The notes beneath the pieces were generated by a model that was not told the origin of the DNA, made no database searches, and saw only the letters and a list, made by a program, of their open reading frames with translations. The translations under genes and the position numbers were made by a program. Shown in pieces: positions 9,481 to 18,138 of a DNA stretch of 64,000 nucleotides; within the stretch, counting starts at the first letter, position 1; the number at the start of each line of letters is the position of its first letter. The stretch is taken from positions 48,127 through 112,126 of the forward strand of contig NZ_LWQS01000032.1 of the NCBI RefSeq assembly GCF_001650695.1. Reading direction: 5' to 3'. This stretch comes from Chloroflexus islandicus. Lineage in GTDB: Bacteria; Chloroflexota; Chloroflexia; Chloroflexales; Chloroflexaceae.

Positions 9481-10544
9481 GCGATCGCCAGCCACTGGCG
9501 ATGCGCGCAGAGACCATAGGGCCAGCAGAGCGTATCGGGGCCGACGGCTTGCCAGCGATTTTCGCCGCTATCGGCAAAATTGTACTGGCCGTAGACCGCT
9601 TGCGCCGGCAGGCCGGCCCCCACGCGCGGGATGGGTTGCCAAAGCAGCACGCGATTGTTGGCGGTGTCGGCCACAAACAACCGGTCGCCGGCGCAGGCTG
9701 CCGCATACGGAAAGCGGAGCCGGTGCGCTCCCTGCGGCACGTGCGGTTGTTCAAACGCACTCTGCAGATCTGCTTGTCCCAGCACCAGATCGGCGGGCCG
9801 ATCAGTTGTTGGCGGCGGCGTCCATCCCAACACACGATGGTTGCCGGCATCAACGACGTACAACGTTGCGCCATCGCCGGCGACAGCGTACGGCCAACGA
9901 AAACTGTTGGCTGCCGGCGGGCCGCCGCGATTTTCGGCGTTGCTGCACGGATCGGGCTGGCCGAGGATGAGGTCGGGCGGCTGGTCGCGTTCCGGCAACC
10001 CATGCCAACCCAGCACCCGCCGGTTGCCGGTATCAGCAATATACAACCAGCCATTGATCCACGCCACGCCATACGGCCAGTAGAGCGTTTGCGGGCTAGC
10101 CGCGCCGCCGCGGTTCGGCTCGATATCAAGCAACGAGTCTTGCCCGATTACACTATCAGGCGGCGTGCCAGATCGATCGGGAATGCGATGCCAACATAAT
10201 ACCCGATGATGCCACGCATCGGCAAGGTAGATTCTTCCTTCCGCAACGGTCACGCCGGTCGGCAAATGGAAGCCGTTAGCGGGGCCGTGACCGGCAGCGC
10301 GCGGCCCTTCGTGGAAGAAATCGGGCTGGCCGAGCACCACATCAGCCGGTTGGTGATCATGGGTTGGAAAGCCGTGCCAGATCAAGACGCGATGGTTGCC
10401 CGAATCAACCACAATCAGCCGCTCGTCATCGAGATAGACGCCGCGCGGCGCATAGAGATGGGTAGGGGTCGGATTGGCCGCCGGTAGCGCCAACCCACCC
10501 GGCGCTGGCGCACCCAGCCAGCGAACTGTTTTGCTTGCCATCAT
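9441..10544 (-). CDS. NHL-repeat beta-propeller protein of the hydrogenase cluster
   Basis: 367 aa with about six repeats of the form ADTGNNRVLxW / DSGNHRVLIWxG, each followed by a P-DxVLGQ motif (PADVVLGQPDF, PPDLILGQPDP, PADLVLGQADL). This is an NHL-type propeller. No signal peptide or membrane segment is visible. It starts with an ATGA overlap to the NifU/Rieske gene (ATG 10544), so it is translationally coupled. NHL proteins accompany Huc/Hhy-type hydrogenases; their role is not established here. A scaffold or assembly role is an inference. Its 3' end is included in the tandem triplication. Confidence 0.85.
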   Translation of the reverse strand: MMASKTVRWLGAPAPGGLALPAANPTPTHLYAPRGVYLDDERLIVVDSGNHRVLIWHGFPTHDHQPADVVLGQPDFFHEGPRAAGHGPANGFHLPTGVTVAEGRIYLADAWHHRVLCWHRIPDRSGTPPDSVIGQDSLLDIEPNRGGAASPQTLYWPYGVAWINGWLYIADTGNRRVLGWHGLPERDQPPDLILGQPDPCSNAENRGGPPAANSFRWPYAVAGDGATLYVVDAGNHRVLGWTPPPTTDRPADLVLGQADLQSAFEQPHVPQGAHRLRFPYAAACAGDRLFVADTANNRVLLWQPIPRVGAGLPAQAVYGQYNFADSGENRWQAVGPDTLCWPYGLCAHRQWLAIADSGNNRVLIWEV

Positions 10545-11398
10545 TGCGGTCGCACCCAAATGATGCCATCAACAACCCGGAGCGGGAACGGCTCAAGCTG
10601 CGCTTGCGGCGCAGTTAGGCATTCGCCGCTCTGGACATCGAAACAGAAGCCGTGCCATGGACAGGTCAGCGTGCCAGCGTCAGGGTCAAGCATCCCGCCA
10701 TCGAGCGGGCGGCCTTGATGGGCGCAGGCGTTGCGGTAGGCGCTCAGCCGGTTGGCCAGATTGACGATCAGCACGCTGCCGCGTTCGGTGGCGAAACTCA
10801 CCATTTGGCCGGGCGGCACCTCGGCGACGGCAGGGCCGCGCAGCCATCCCTTCTCGATGGCCGGCGCTTCCTGCGCTTCGGTGCGGAGAATGGCCGGGGT
10901 CGCTTGATCGTTGATCACTTCGAGGCGGGTGATTTCCGGCACCTCGCGCAACAGCGCCTCTTCGACATGCTTGCGCAAGGTAAAGGCTGAGAGCGAACAG
11001 CCGTTGCACGAGCCATGCAAGCGCACATACGCCACGCCGTCGCGCACATCAACCAACTCGGCATCGCCGCCGTGCGACTGCATATAGGGGCGCGCGCCGT
11101 CGAGCACGCGGCGGGCGCGGGTGAGCGGGTCGGCGCGCACAATGCCGTGCATCACCAGCAGCGCGTAAACAGCGGGGTCTTCGACCAATTCGAGCAACAA
11201 CTCTTTGCCGCGCGGGTCTTGCTTGAGCCGGCGAACAATCGTGGTGAGAGCCAGTTTATGAAAGGCCTCAATGGCCTGTTTCAACTCGGTAGCGGCGGTC
11301 TGGGCCGCCGGTTCGAGCTTGGCGACGGCAGCCACCGCCGCATCAACCCGCGCAGCGGCTTGTTCGAGTTCATCGGCAACGGTGAGTGATTGGGTCAT
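10541..11398 (-). CDS. NifU-domain/Rieske fusion protein, putative hydrogenase electron carrier
   Basis: 285 aa. The N-terminal about 90 residues are helical. A NifU-like C-terminal-type domain follows (GSCNGC, Cys131 and Cys134), which in this family binds an Fe-S cluster. Residues about 190-283 are a Rieske domain with C225-x-H227 and C246-x-x-H249 (CAHQG, CPWHG) for a [2Fe-2S] cluster. Such fusions are found in Huc/Hhy hydrogenase operons and are proposed to carry electrons from the small subunit to the respiratory chain. No signal peptide, so cytosolic. The stop overlaps the start of the NHL gene. Confidence 0.88.
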   Translation of the reverse strand: MTQSLTVADELEQAAARVDAAVAAVAKLEPAAQTAATELKQAIEAFHKLALTTIVRRLKQDPRGKELLLELVEDPAVYALLVMHGIVRADPLTRARRVLDGARPYMQSHGGDAELVDVRDGVAYVRLHGSCNGCSLSAFTLRKHVEEALLREVPEITRLEVINDQATPAILRTEAQEAPAIEKGWLRGPAVAEVPPGQMVSFATERGSVLIVNLANRLSAYRNACAHQGRPLDGGMLDPDAGTLTCPWHGFCFDVQSGECLTAPQAQLEPFPLRVVDGIIWVRPQ

Positions 11399-11427
11399 AA
11401 GTATCTCGATATCTCGTCATCGTACCA

Positions 11428-11787
11428 TCAACTGTATCCAATCATCTGCTCAAGCGCCTCTTCGCTGCGCAGCAGCAACAGCTCGGCGAACGCTTGGCGC
11501 GCCATCGTTTGCAGCATCGCCTCAATCTTGCCGGCCGGCGGTGACGGCAGCGCGCGTCCGCTCAACGCTTGCAGGACAAAACACGCCCCTGCCGGATTGT
11601 CGAGCAAAAAATCTTGGAAGATCGCCGTAACGAACCGATCAAGCCAGATCCCCTCGCCTTGCGGATCGGCGCGCAAGCGGGTCAAGGCCGATTCGGGGCC
11701 GGCGCAGCGCTCGACGATCCGCTCGACGAACCGTTCGGTTGCCATCATCAGCAGCAAATCAAATTGTTGGCGTTGGAATGCTTCCAT
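11428..11787 (-). CDS. Uncharacterised 119-aa protein of the hydrogenase cluster
   Basis: 119 aa from the ATG at 11787. The longer frame reads into repeat DNA and is rejected. The protein is largely alpha-helical, with a conserved-looking core (ATERFVERIVERCAGPESALTRLRADP, written in parts: ATERFVERI, RLRADPQGEG, WLDRFVTAIFQDFLL) and no cysteine motif other than single residues. It sits 29 bp before the NifU/Rieske gene and after the TPR gene. I do not recognise the family; position alone suggests hydrogenase assembly or electron transfer. Confidence 0.7.
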   Translation of the reverse strand: MEAFQRQQFDLLLMMATERFVERIVERCAGPESALTRLRADPQGEGIWLDRFVTAIFQDFLLDNPAGACFVLQALSGRALPSPPAGKIEAMLQTMARQAFAELLLLRSEEALEQMIGYS

Positions 11788-12006
11788 ACCCTTCTCAACA
11801 TAAAGACGCAAAGAGAGCAGAGACGCAGAGATTCTAGAACGCAGAGGCGCAAAGGTGCGCGAAGGTGCGCAAAGGTTTTGGTTTTGGATGTTGGTCAATC
11901 AGTACGGCTTGTAGTAAAACTATAAAAAATCTTTGCGATCTTCGCGCCTTTGCGTTAACCACCTTTGCGTTCTTTGCGCCTAATGGAGCCGGACAGCCGT
12001 CCGGCT
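11788..12006. repeat. Inverted-arm repeat element, copy 4, plus short palindrome
   Basis: Left arm about 11800-11875, AT-rich middle, right arm about 11930-11985, followed directly by the hairpin AGCCGGAC-AGCC-GTCCGGCT (11987-12006) that abuts the stop codon of the TPR gene. The same hairpin is at 7285-7304. Confidence 0.75.
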
Positions 12007-13230
12007 CTACTTTCCGACGGCTTCGTGTTGATCGATATTCGCCAACAACTCGCGCACCGTCATGATCGCCGGCTCATCACCGATCTGGGCAAAGAGTTGC
12101 TCGGCTTGCAGCAACCGTTCGCGGGCTTCGGCGAAGATGCCGAGATGAGCGAGGGCATTGCCCAGATTGGCCAAAATGCGGGCATAGCCAGCCGGATCGG
12201 CAGCCGGATCGCGCCGCTGCAACAGGTCTTCGTAAATCGCCACCGCTTCGAGCAGATGCTCGGCTGGACGGGCCGAGTGAACGTATTGCAGCGCGTTCGC
12301 CAAATTGAGGCGGGCGCTCGTCCACTCGTGCGGATGCTGGTCGGGATCGTAGACGCTGAGCGCCGCGCGCAGCGCCTGCACCGCAATCGCGCCGCGCAAC
12401 CGGTCGCCGGCTTCGGTCATCGGCATGGCGAGGTAGGCTAGCGCCAGATTGTTCTGGATGAAAGCAAACTCCAGCGGATGGGTCTCGCGCCGGTAGAAAC
12501 GGAGCGCCTCTTGGTAGCAGCGCACGGCAGCTTGCAATGGCCCGCGCTGGCCATTGGCATGCTCTTGCAGCAGTTGGCCCAGTTGCGCCGCCGCGCGGGC
12601 GCGCACTTCCGAGAGGTTTTCAGGCGGAATGTAGTCGATCGCTTGCTGCAACCAGCGTGTGATCAGCGCCAGCTCGCCGCCATGTTGCATCGCTAGCTCG
12701 GCCCGGTTGAGCGCGATCTGGCCGGCCAGCGCCGGCGAGACGGGAGCGGCAGCCGCAATCGCCTCGGCAAAATGCCGGTCAGCGGCGGGAATGTCACCCT
12801 GCTCGATCGCCGCTGCGGCGTGGGCAACCAGCACCAGCGCACGCACCTCACCGGTCGCGCCAGCGAGCGGCGGCGGTTCGCGGCGATGGCCCATCGTAAA
12901 GGCCGCCACCCCTTGCAAGCACGCCAATTCGCCATCGAGCAGGGTATGGAGCATCAAGTCATCAGCGTGGGAGCCGGCCAACACATAGCGGTTGTAGCGA
13001 GTCACGAGATCAGTGCTCGGCGGTAATGCCGCTAGCGCCGCCGTGACCTCGCCGGCCAGCGCGTGAGCGTAGAAGCGCCATTCCGGCGGCCATTCAGCCG
13101 GGATTTCGCCGCGCAGCAGAGCGGCTAAGGCCGGGCCGGCGGCGGGCTTGTCGCTCGGCGGCAAGACTAAATAGCCGGCAGGAAGGGCGAAAATGCCTAA
13201 CGGTTGTGGACGCACAGCAAGATGATTCAT
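12007..13230 (-). CDS. TPR-like protein of the hydrogenase cluster
   Basis: 407 aa. The C-terminal two thirds consist of helical repeats of TPR type (for example YQEALRFYRRETHPLEFAF, AIAVQALRAALSVYDPDQHP, LEAVAIYEDLLQRRDPAADP, LLQAEQLFAQIGDEP). The N-terminal part starts with a beta-like segment (PLGIFALPAGYLVLPPSDK). TPR proteins occur in the same place in Huc-type hydrogenase operons, suggesting a protein-protein scaffold. The ATG shares an ATGA overlap with the stop of the 103-aa gene, so the two are coupled. Confidence 0.8.
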   Translation of the reverse strand: MNHLAVRPQPLGIFALPAGYLVLPPSDKPAAGPALAALLRGEIPAEWPPEWRFYAHALAGEVTAALAALPPSTDLVTRYNRYVLAGSHADDLMLHTLLDGELACLQGVAAFTMGHRREPPPLAGATGEVRALVLVAHAAAAIEQGDIPAADRHFAEAIAAAAPVSPALAGQIALNRAELAMQHGGELALITRWLQQAIDYIPPENLSEVRARAAAQLGQLLQEHANGQRGPLQAAVRCYQEALRFYRRETHPLEFAFIQNNLALAYLAMPMTEAGDRLRGAIAVQALRAALSVYDPDQHPHEWTSARLNLANALQYVHSARPAEHLLEAVAIYEDLLQRRDPAADPAGYARILANLGNALAHLGIFAEARERLLQAEQLFAQIGDEPAIMTVRELLANIDQHEAVGK

Positions 13231-13538
13231 AGAGTATGCTCCGGTTCTGGCGACAATGCCATCCGCAACACGCCGTGATCGTCATCCCACACGGCGCGGC
13301 GCGGGCCGGGCGGCGTTGCCGGCGGCAAAACTTCCCAAATCAAGACACTCCGGTCGCCGCGGGCATTGCGTTGCTTCAACAACAAGCCGCCGGCTGCCGG
13401 CCCGCGCAACGGCGCTAGCCAAATTTCGCCATCACGCGGCAACGCCACCAGCAAATCGGCGGGAAAGTAGCGTTGCGCCAACGCCGCCGGCAGATGCAAA
13501 TAGCCTTGCGCCGTCAATTCAAGCAGCCAGCTCTCCAT
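13227..13538 (-). CDS. Uncharacterised 103-aa protein of the hydrogenase cluster
   Basis: The frame allows starts at TTG 13571, ATG 13553 or ATG 13538; the last is preferred because it overlaps the protease gene least (20 bp). The sequence begins MESWLLELTAQGYLHLPAAL and includes ADLLVALPRDGEIWLAPL and SVLIWEV. It has no cysteine and no membrane segment. It overlaps both neighbours (protease gene upstream, ATGA with the TPR gene downstream), so it is surely translated as part of the operon if real. No function can be assigned. Confidence 0.65.
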   Translation of the reverse strand: MESWLLELTAQGYLHLPAALAQRYFPADLLVALPRDGEIWLAPLRGPAAGGLLLKQRNARGDRSVLIWEVLPPATPPGPRRAVWDDDHGVLRMALSPEPEHTL

Positions 13539-14040
13539 TGTCTCTGTCTTCATCAACAATGCGATGGCCAAGGTACGGCTGCCACGGGTTGCGGCTCAAG
13601 TGCTGGGCCAAATCCTCCATCCGCGCGGCAACCGCTGGGCTCAGCGGCGCGCCGATGGTAAAGTCGGTACCCTCGATTAAATACACCTGCACTGAGCGCG
13701 GATACGCATCTTTGAGCAGCCAGCGGCCAAACGCCAGCGCGTGATCCCAGCGGAAAGCGTGCAGGTTAATGCCGGTCAGCGGCGGTAACTGCTCAACAAC
13801 CGAACCCGGCACCGCATAGATGGTGCCGGGTTCGGCGCCGGTGCAAGCGGCGTCAACCAAAATCACGTTCTCGATCCCGCGCATACGGAAAGCGACATCC
13901 ATCCCGCTGGTGCCGGCATCGGCTACGCCAACGCCGGGCGGCAGGCCGAGTTCGAGCAAGCGCCGCACCAATACCGGCCCGACCGCATCGTCGCCACGTA
14001 ACAGGTTGCCACAGCCGATGATCAGGAGTTGTTCATGCAT
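13519..14040 (-). CDS. [NiFe]-hydrogenase maturation endopeptidase (HyaD/HybD family)
   Basis: 173 aa. It cleaves the C-terminal tail of the large subunit after nickel insertion. Family motifs: GCGNLLRGDDAVG near the N-terminus (metal-binding acidic residue), VADAGTSGMD, ILVDAACTG and the LHAFRWDHAL histidine region. Length is typical. It follows the large-subunit gene after 172 bp, which contain palindrome A copy 2. The large subunit still has a tail to be removed, so enzyme and substrate match. Confidence 0.92.
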   Translation of the reverse strand: MHEQLLIIGCGNLLRGDDAVGPVLVRRLLELGLPPGVGVADAGTSGMDVAFRMRGIENVILVDAACTGAEPGTIYAVPGSVVEQLPPLTGINLHAFRWDHALAFGRWLLKDAYPRSVQVYLIEGTDFTIGAPLSPAVAARMEDLAQHLSRNPWQPYLGHRIVDEDRDNGELAA

Positions 14041-14081
14041 GACATCATGATCTAGCGATAAAGACGAGAGATTTGTCTTTT

Positions 14082-14112
14082 TGGAGTGCGGCAGTCTAAC
14101 TGCCGCACTCCA
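14082..14112. repeat. Palindromic repeat, family A copy 2
   Basis: Identical over 31 bp to 2514-2544. It lies between the hydrogenase large-subunit gene and the protease gene, so it would form a hairpin inside the operon transcript, where it may slow transcription or protect the upstream message. Confidence 0.8.
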
Positions 14113-14212
14113 TAATCAGCATGTCTATCACTCCAGCCTGAGCAACGCGGGTTCGTCTGCGCCGGCGATTGCCCCAACCACCGGCGCAGACGTCCTTGCG
14201 CGCTTGCCCCTG

Positions 14213-15850
14213 CTACGCGCCTTCACCAATGCGGAACCGTGCCAACTCTTTGCCGGTCTTTTCGTCGTAGGCATGCACCGTACAGACGAGGCACGAGTCG
14301 TAGCTCCGCGCCACATGGCCGAGTTCGACCGGATCATTGGGATCGGCAATCGGCGCGCCGAGGAACGATTGCTCCATCGGCCCGTTGACATCGCGGCCAT
14401 CGCGTGGCCCGATGTTCCACGCTGTCGGCGTCACCACCTGATAATTCTCGATCTTGCCGTCCTTGAGCACGATCCAGTCTGAAAGACTGCCGCGAGCGGC
14501 TTCGGTCGAACCAAACCCGCGCCCTTCGGGCAGTTCCTTCGGCTTGATATAAAACTTCTCGTGCAGATTGATCTGGTCAAGCCACTTGCGCACCAGCTTG
14601 TAATACTTGGGCGCTTCGTGCATCCGGGCCATCACCCGCACCAACACACTCGGCCCAACCGTCGTCACCGCATCGAGGAAGAGCGGATCGTAGTCTTGCC
14701 AATCAGCGGCGCCGGGGCGGCCTGCAATCACCTGCCGGGCCAGCGGGCCGGCCTCGACCGGGTGGCTGCCGACGCCGGGGATGAGGTAGCGCGGCGCTTT
14801 GGCCCACGTATACTTACCCTGCCGGCGGCCAACATCGGGGTCGATCGGCTCGGTGCGCCCTTCAAACGGGTGCAGGGCGTGGCTGCCCTCGTAGAACGAG
14901 TGGGTCACGTCTTCGCGCACGTTGGCCTGATCGAAATCGTAGAACTGGCCGTTGACATACACGCCGGAGCGCGCGATCAGGGCCGCGTTGCGCCCCTCGA
15001 TCGTCGGACGGGCATAGATTTCGGGGTGGAAATAGGTGCCGGTGGCAATGTAGTTATTCCAGCCAGCACCATACTTGTCAAGACCAGCGGCCATCGCAAA
15101 GCGGATGAAGAAGCCGCAGTCCGAGTTGTAGTGGCGCTCGTTCTCGTGCATCCACTCCATCACATCGGCCCAACTCTTGTTCTGCAGCCAGCGATCGACT
15201 GAGCAACCGAGCCACTTCTTCTCCAGCCACTCATCCTTCCAGTATTCGAGGATGGCGATGGCGCGGGTGACATCAGCCAGCGTCGGCGCGCACATCACGC
15301 CGCCGGGGATCATGAAGCTGGAGTGGGGCCACTGGCCGCCGAAGATAGCGTAAATCTCGACCGGCTTATTCGAGAGCGTCACACCGTGCTCATAACTGGT
15401 GCCGACAAAGGGGGCGAACCGGCGCACCGCCTCATCGTATTCGGGCAGATGGGCGTACTTCTTGTTGGTCAGGTCAATCGCAAACAGGGCGTAGAACCAG
15501 CGCGGAATGCTTTGCAGCGTCTCGCAGGCTTGCGCAATATTGCGAATCAGGGTCGCATTGGGCGGCAATTCAGTGTGCCATGCCGTATCGAGGGCATAGA
15601 CCGCCTTGGTCAAGTGGCTGCCGCCGCAGATGCCGCAGATGCGCGGCGTAACGATCAAGCCGGCCTGCGGATCCTTCCCCTTCAGAATGATCTCAAAGCC
15701 GCGAAACATCGAGGCCTCAGTCCATGCGCTGGTCACCACCCCATCGCGGATCGTGACCCGCAAGTCGAGGTCTCCCTCGACGCGGCCAAGCGGGCTGATG
15801 CGCAGATCGCGCCCGGTGATCGTTGCCGGATTCTCGATAATATTGACCAT
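14213..15850 (-). CDS. [NiFe]-hydrogenase large subunit, Huc-like
   Basis: 545 aa, carries the Ni-Fe active site. N-terminal ligand motif RICGICGGSH with Cys72 and Cys75; C-terminal motif DSCLVCTVH with Cys520 and Cys523. The 19 residues after His526 (AYDEKTGKELARFRIGEGA) form the tail expected to be cut by the adjacent endopeptidase. The proximal motif has Ser where many enzymes have Pro (DPC). ATG 15850 has GGGAG at 9 nt. Immediately follows the small-subunit gene (18-bp gap). Accessory genes and the signal-less small subunit point to a group 2a (Huc-like) uptake enzyme; group 1h-like types are the alternative. Confidence 0.95.
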   Translation of the reverse strand: MVNIIENPATITGRDLRISPLGRVEGDLDLRVTIRDGVVTSAWTEASMFRGFEIILKGKDPQAGLIVTPRICGICGGSHLTKAVYALDTAWHTELPPNATLIRNIAQACETLQSIPRWFYALFAIDLTNKKYAHLPEYDEAVRRFAPFVGTSYEHGVTLSNKPVEIYAIFGGQWPHSSFMIPGGVMCAPTLADVTRAIAILEYWKDEWLEKKWLGCSVDRWLQNKSWADVMEWMHENERHYNSDCGFFIRFAMAAGLDKYGAGWNNYIATGTYFHPEIYARPTIEGRNAALIARSGVYVNGQFYDFDQANVREDVTHSFYEGSHALHPFEGRTEPIDPDVGRRQGKYTWAKAPRYLIPGVGSHPVEAGPLARQVIAGRPGAADWQDYDPLFLDAVTTVGPSVLVRVMARMHEAPKYYKLVRKWLDQINLHEKFYIKPKELPEGRGFGSTEAARGSLSDWIVLKDGKIENYQVVTPTAWNIGPRDGRDVNGPMEQSFLGAPIADPNDPVELGHVARSYDSCLVCTVHAYDEKTGKELARFRIGEGA

Positions 15851-15868
15851 TGCCAGCTTCTCCCTAGC

Positions 15869-16840
15869 TTATACAACAAACATATCCTCTTTTGCCCACT
15901 TTGGCGCTGCCACCCGCGCCGCCGCCGCTAGTGCCATATAGCTGACCGGATCGGTGCCGGTTGGCACTTCCTTCGGAATCGCGCCGCTGATCTTTTGGGT
16001 CTTGAAGACGGTACCGGGGGCCAGATCGAAGAAGGGGAACTCTGGCTCGGTGCAGCCGGTGCAGGGCATACCGGCGCGGGTCTTCGATGACTGCCGATTC
16101 CAAAGGATACGGTTGCAGGGCGAGCGGGTCATTGGGCCGCGGCAGCCAAACTCGTAGAAGAGGCAGCCGGTGCGAGTGCCCTGCCCGAATTCGAGCGTCG
16201 ATTGCTTGTACTCAAAGAACTGCACGCGGGTGCAGCCAGTTTGGGTGAAGCTGGTGAAGAAAGTCTGCGGACGTTGCAAGTCATCGAGCGCGATGTCGGC
16301 AGCGCGGCCACTGGCAACGGCGACCAGAATCTGCGTCACCCAGTCGGGATGGGCAGGGCAGCCGGGAATGTTGATCACCGGCAAGCCGGCCTTCGAGCGC
16401 CAGTTCGGGCCAAGGAAGCCGCCGAGTTCGCGCTTGTGGAACTGGAGACCGGTGGACTGGCTAGGGTTGGGAGCCATGGCCGGGATGCCGCCCCAGCAGG
16501 CGCAATCGCCGATCGCGACCACAATGCTGGCCTGCGCAGCCAACTCGCGCACCCACTCTTGCATCGGGCGATCAGCGAACATGTTGTAGCGGCCAGTGCC
16601 GTTCGGCGCCTGTATCACCGACCCTTCAAAGACAAAGATATCGAGCGGGCGCGTGCCGTTGGCGCAATCGTGGAAAATCCGCTTCGCGTTTTCGCCCAAC
16701 TCCATGCCCAACGAAGGGTGCCAGAGGATCTCGATGCCGAAATCGGTCACGAGATCGCAGGCGCTGGGTTCCTCGGCGTTCAGGAACGACATCGTGTTGC
16801 CGCTACAGGCGCCACCCTGCAGCCAGAGCAATGTTGCCAT
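15869..16840 (-). CDS. [NiFe]-hydrogenase small subunit, no Tat signal
   Basis: 323 aa. It carries Fe-S clusters that take electrons from the active site. The N-terminus is at once the proximal-cluster motif (LLWLQGGACSGNTMSFL, Cys12), so there is no Tat signal peptide, unlike periplasmic enzymes. Further cysteine motifs: GDCACWGGIPA, NIPGCPAHPDW, RTGCLFYEFGCRGP, SPCNRILWN and MPCTGCTEPEFP. ATG 16840 has AAGGAGG at 7 nt, the strongest ribosome site in the cluster. It lies 59 bp after hypB. Confidence 0.95.
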   Translation of the reverse strand: MATLLWLQGGACSGNTMSFLNAEEPSACDLVTDFGIEILWHPSLGMELGENAKRIFHDCANGTRPLDIFVFEGSVIQAPNGTGRYNMFADRPMQEWVRELAAQASIVVAIGDCACWGGIPAMAPNPSQSTGLQFHKRELGGFLGPNWRSKAGLPVINIPGCPAHPDWVTQILVAVASGRAADIALDDLQRPQTFFTSFTQTGCTRVQFFEYKQSTLEFGQGTRTGCLFYEFGCRGPMTRSPCNRILWNRQSSKTRAGMPCTGCTEPEFPFFDLAPGTVFKTQKISGAIPKEVPTGTDPVSYMALAAAARVAAPKWAKEDMFVV

Positions 16841-16899
16841 CGAATCGCCTCCTTATGGTCTTCCTCACTCACAACCAACCACTACGCTTTTCCCCGATA

Positions 16900-17592
16900 T
16901 CAACCACTGCTACGCCTCTGCTCCTTTTGCATCGTGACGCGCTCACGCAGCCATGCTAGCCACTCGTCGAGACCACCCTCGCGGCGGGCCGAGGTAGCGA
17001 TGATCGGCGCGAGCGGGTTGACCGCGCGGATGTTTGCTTCGGCTTGGGCGCGATCAAACCCCACCGGCTCGGCCAGATCCATCTTGGTCAGCAGCACCGC
17101 ATCAGCGGTCGCAAAGGTAGACGGATACTTCAGCGGTTTATCTTCGCCCTCGGTAGTTGACAGCAACACCACCCGCGTCGCCTCGCCGAGGTCGTAGCCT
17201 GATGGGCAGACCAAATTGCCGACATTCTCGATAAACAGGAGATCAAGCTCGTGCAAGTCCCAGCCTTCGAGGTGACGGGCCACAATATCGGCCTCAAGAT
17301 GGCACATATCGCCGGTCTGAATCTGGCGCACCAAACCGCCGCTGCGCGCCAGCCGGCGGGCATCGTTATCGGTGGCAAGGTCGCCGACCAACGCCGCTAC
17401 CCGGTACTCGGCCAGCAGTGCGCGCATCGTCGCCTCGAGCAGGCTGGTCTTGCCAGCGCCGGGGCTCGAGAGCAGATTGACCACAAACACACCGGCGGCG
17501 TGAAAGCGGCTGCGCAGCTCGGCGGCGAGTTGATCGTTCTTGCTCAATACACCTTGTCGAATTTCGATTAACCGTTTGGCTTCGTAACTCAT
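16900..17592 (-). CDS. hypB: Hydrogenase nickel-incorporation GTPase HypB
   Basis: 230 aa SIMIBI-type GTPase that, with HypA, inserts nickel into the large subunit. P-loop SSPGAGKTS near 42-50, VGDLATDNDA switch region, the FIENVGNLVCP signature and LLTKMDL (NKxD-type) are visible. It lacks the His-rich N-terminal nickel-storage stretch found in some HypB. The start overlaps the hypA stop by ATGA; GGAGA is 6 nt upstream. Confidence 0.96.
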   Translation of the reverse strand: MSYEAKRLIEIRQGVLSKNDQLAAELRSRFHAAGVFVVNLLSSPGAGKTSLLEATMRALLAEYRVAALVGDLATDNDARRLARSGGLVRQIQTGDMCHLEADIVARHLEGWDLHELDLLFIENVGNLVCPSGYDLGEATRVVLLSTTEGEDKPLKYPSTFATADAVLLTKMDLAEPVGFDRAQAEANIRAVNPLAPIIATSARREGGLDEWLAWLRERVTMQKEQRRSSG

Positions 17593-17933
17593 GGCGTCTC
17601 CAATGCCACCAATTCCAATTCACGCCCGTGAACGATCTGGCCGGAGGGTTGGCCACACTGCGGGCAACGGAACAAGCGCGGGTTCGGTAAGGTTACTTCG
17701 GTGTTGCAGGTGGGGCAAAAGACCGTCACCGGCACCTCTTCGATGATCAATTCGGCATTCGCCAGCGGAGTGCCTTCGGCGGCAATCGCAAAACTGAACC
17801 GAAGCGCATCGGCGACTACACCGGCTAGCGCGCCAATCCGCAAGTGAACAACGCTAATCTCCTCGGCGCCGGCTTCGGCAGCGGCAGTGCTGGCGATATT
17901 GACAATGTTGTGCGCAATCGATAACTCGTGCAT
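17589..17933 (-). CDS. hypA: Hydrogenase nickel-incorporation protein HypA
   Basis: 114 aa from MHELSIAHN; His2 is the nickel ligand, so this ATG (17933) is the right start. The 21-codon upward extension of the frame is repeat DNA. A zinc site is formed by CPTC and CPQC. No clear Shine-Dalgarno is seen. It is translationally coupled to hypB (ATGA overlap). An inverted-arm repeat separates it from the DUF1641 gene. Confidence 0.95.
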   Translation of the reverse strand: MHELSIAHNIVNIASTAAAEAGAEEISVVHLRIGALAGVVADALRFSFAIAAEGTPLANAELIIEEVPVTVFCPTCNTEVTLPNPRLFRCPQCGQPSGQIVHGRELELVALETP

Positions 17934-18138
17934 AGGGTTTGAACGTACAGGCGCAGAGTGAGCAAATGGTTTAACGCAAAGGCGCAGAGCGAGCAAAGGC
18001 GCGAAGTTTTTAACGCAAAGGCGCGAAGATCGCAGAGATTTTTTTGGGTTTTGGCTTAAGCATAGCAGTACTCTTACTCAACAAACCCTTTGCGTCTTAG
18101 CGTCTTGGCGTTTGATTCCTTAGCGTCTTGGCGTTCCT
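17934..18138. repeat. Inverted-arm repeat element, copy 5
   Basis: Left arm about 17945-18040 and right arm about 18088-18138 of the cgcaaaggcgcagag family, with a T-rich middle. It lies between the DUF1641 gene and hypA, again inside a run of same-strand hydrogenase genes. Confidence 0.75.
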
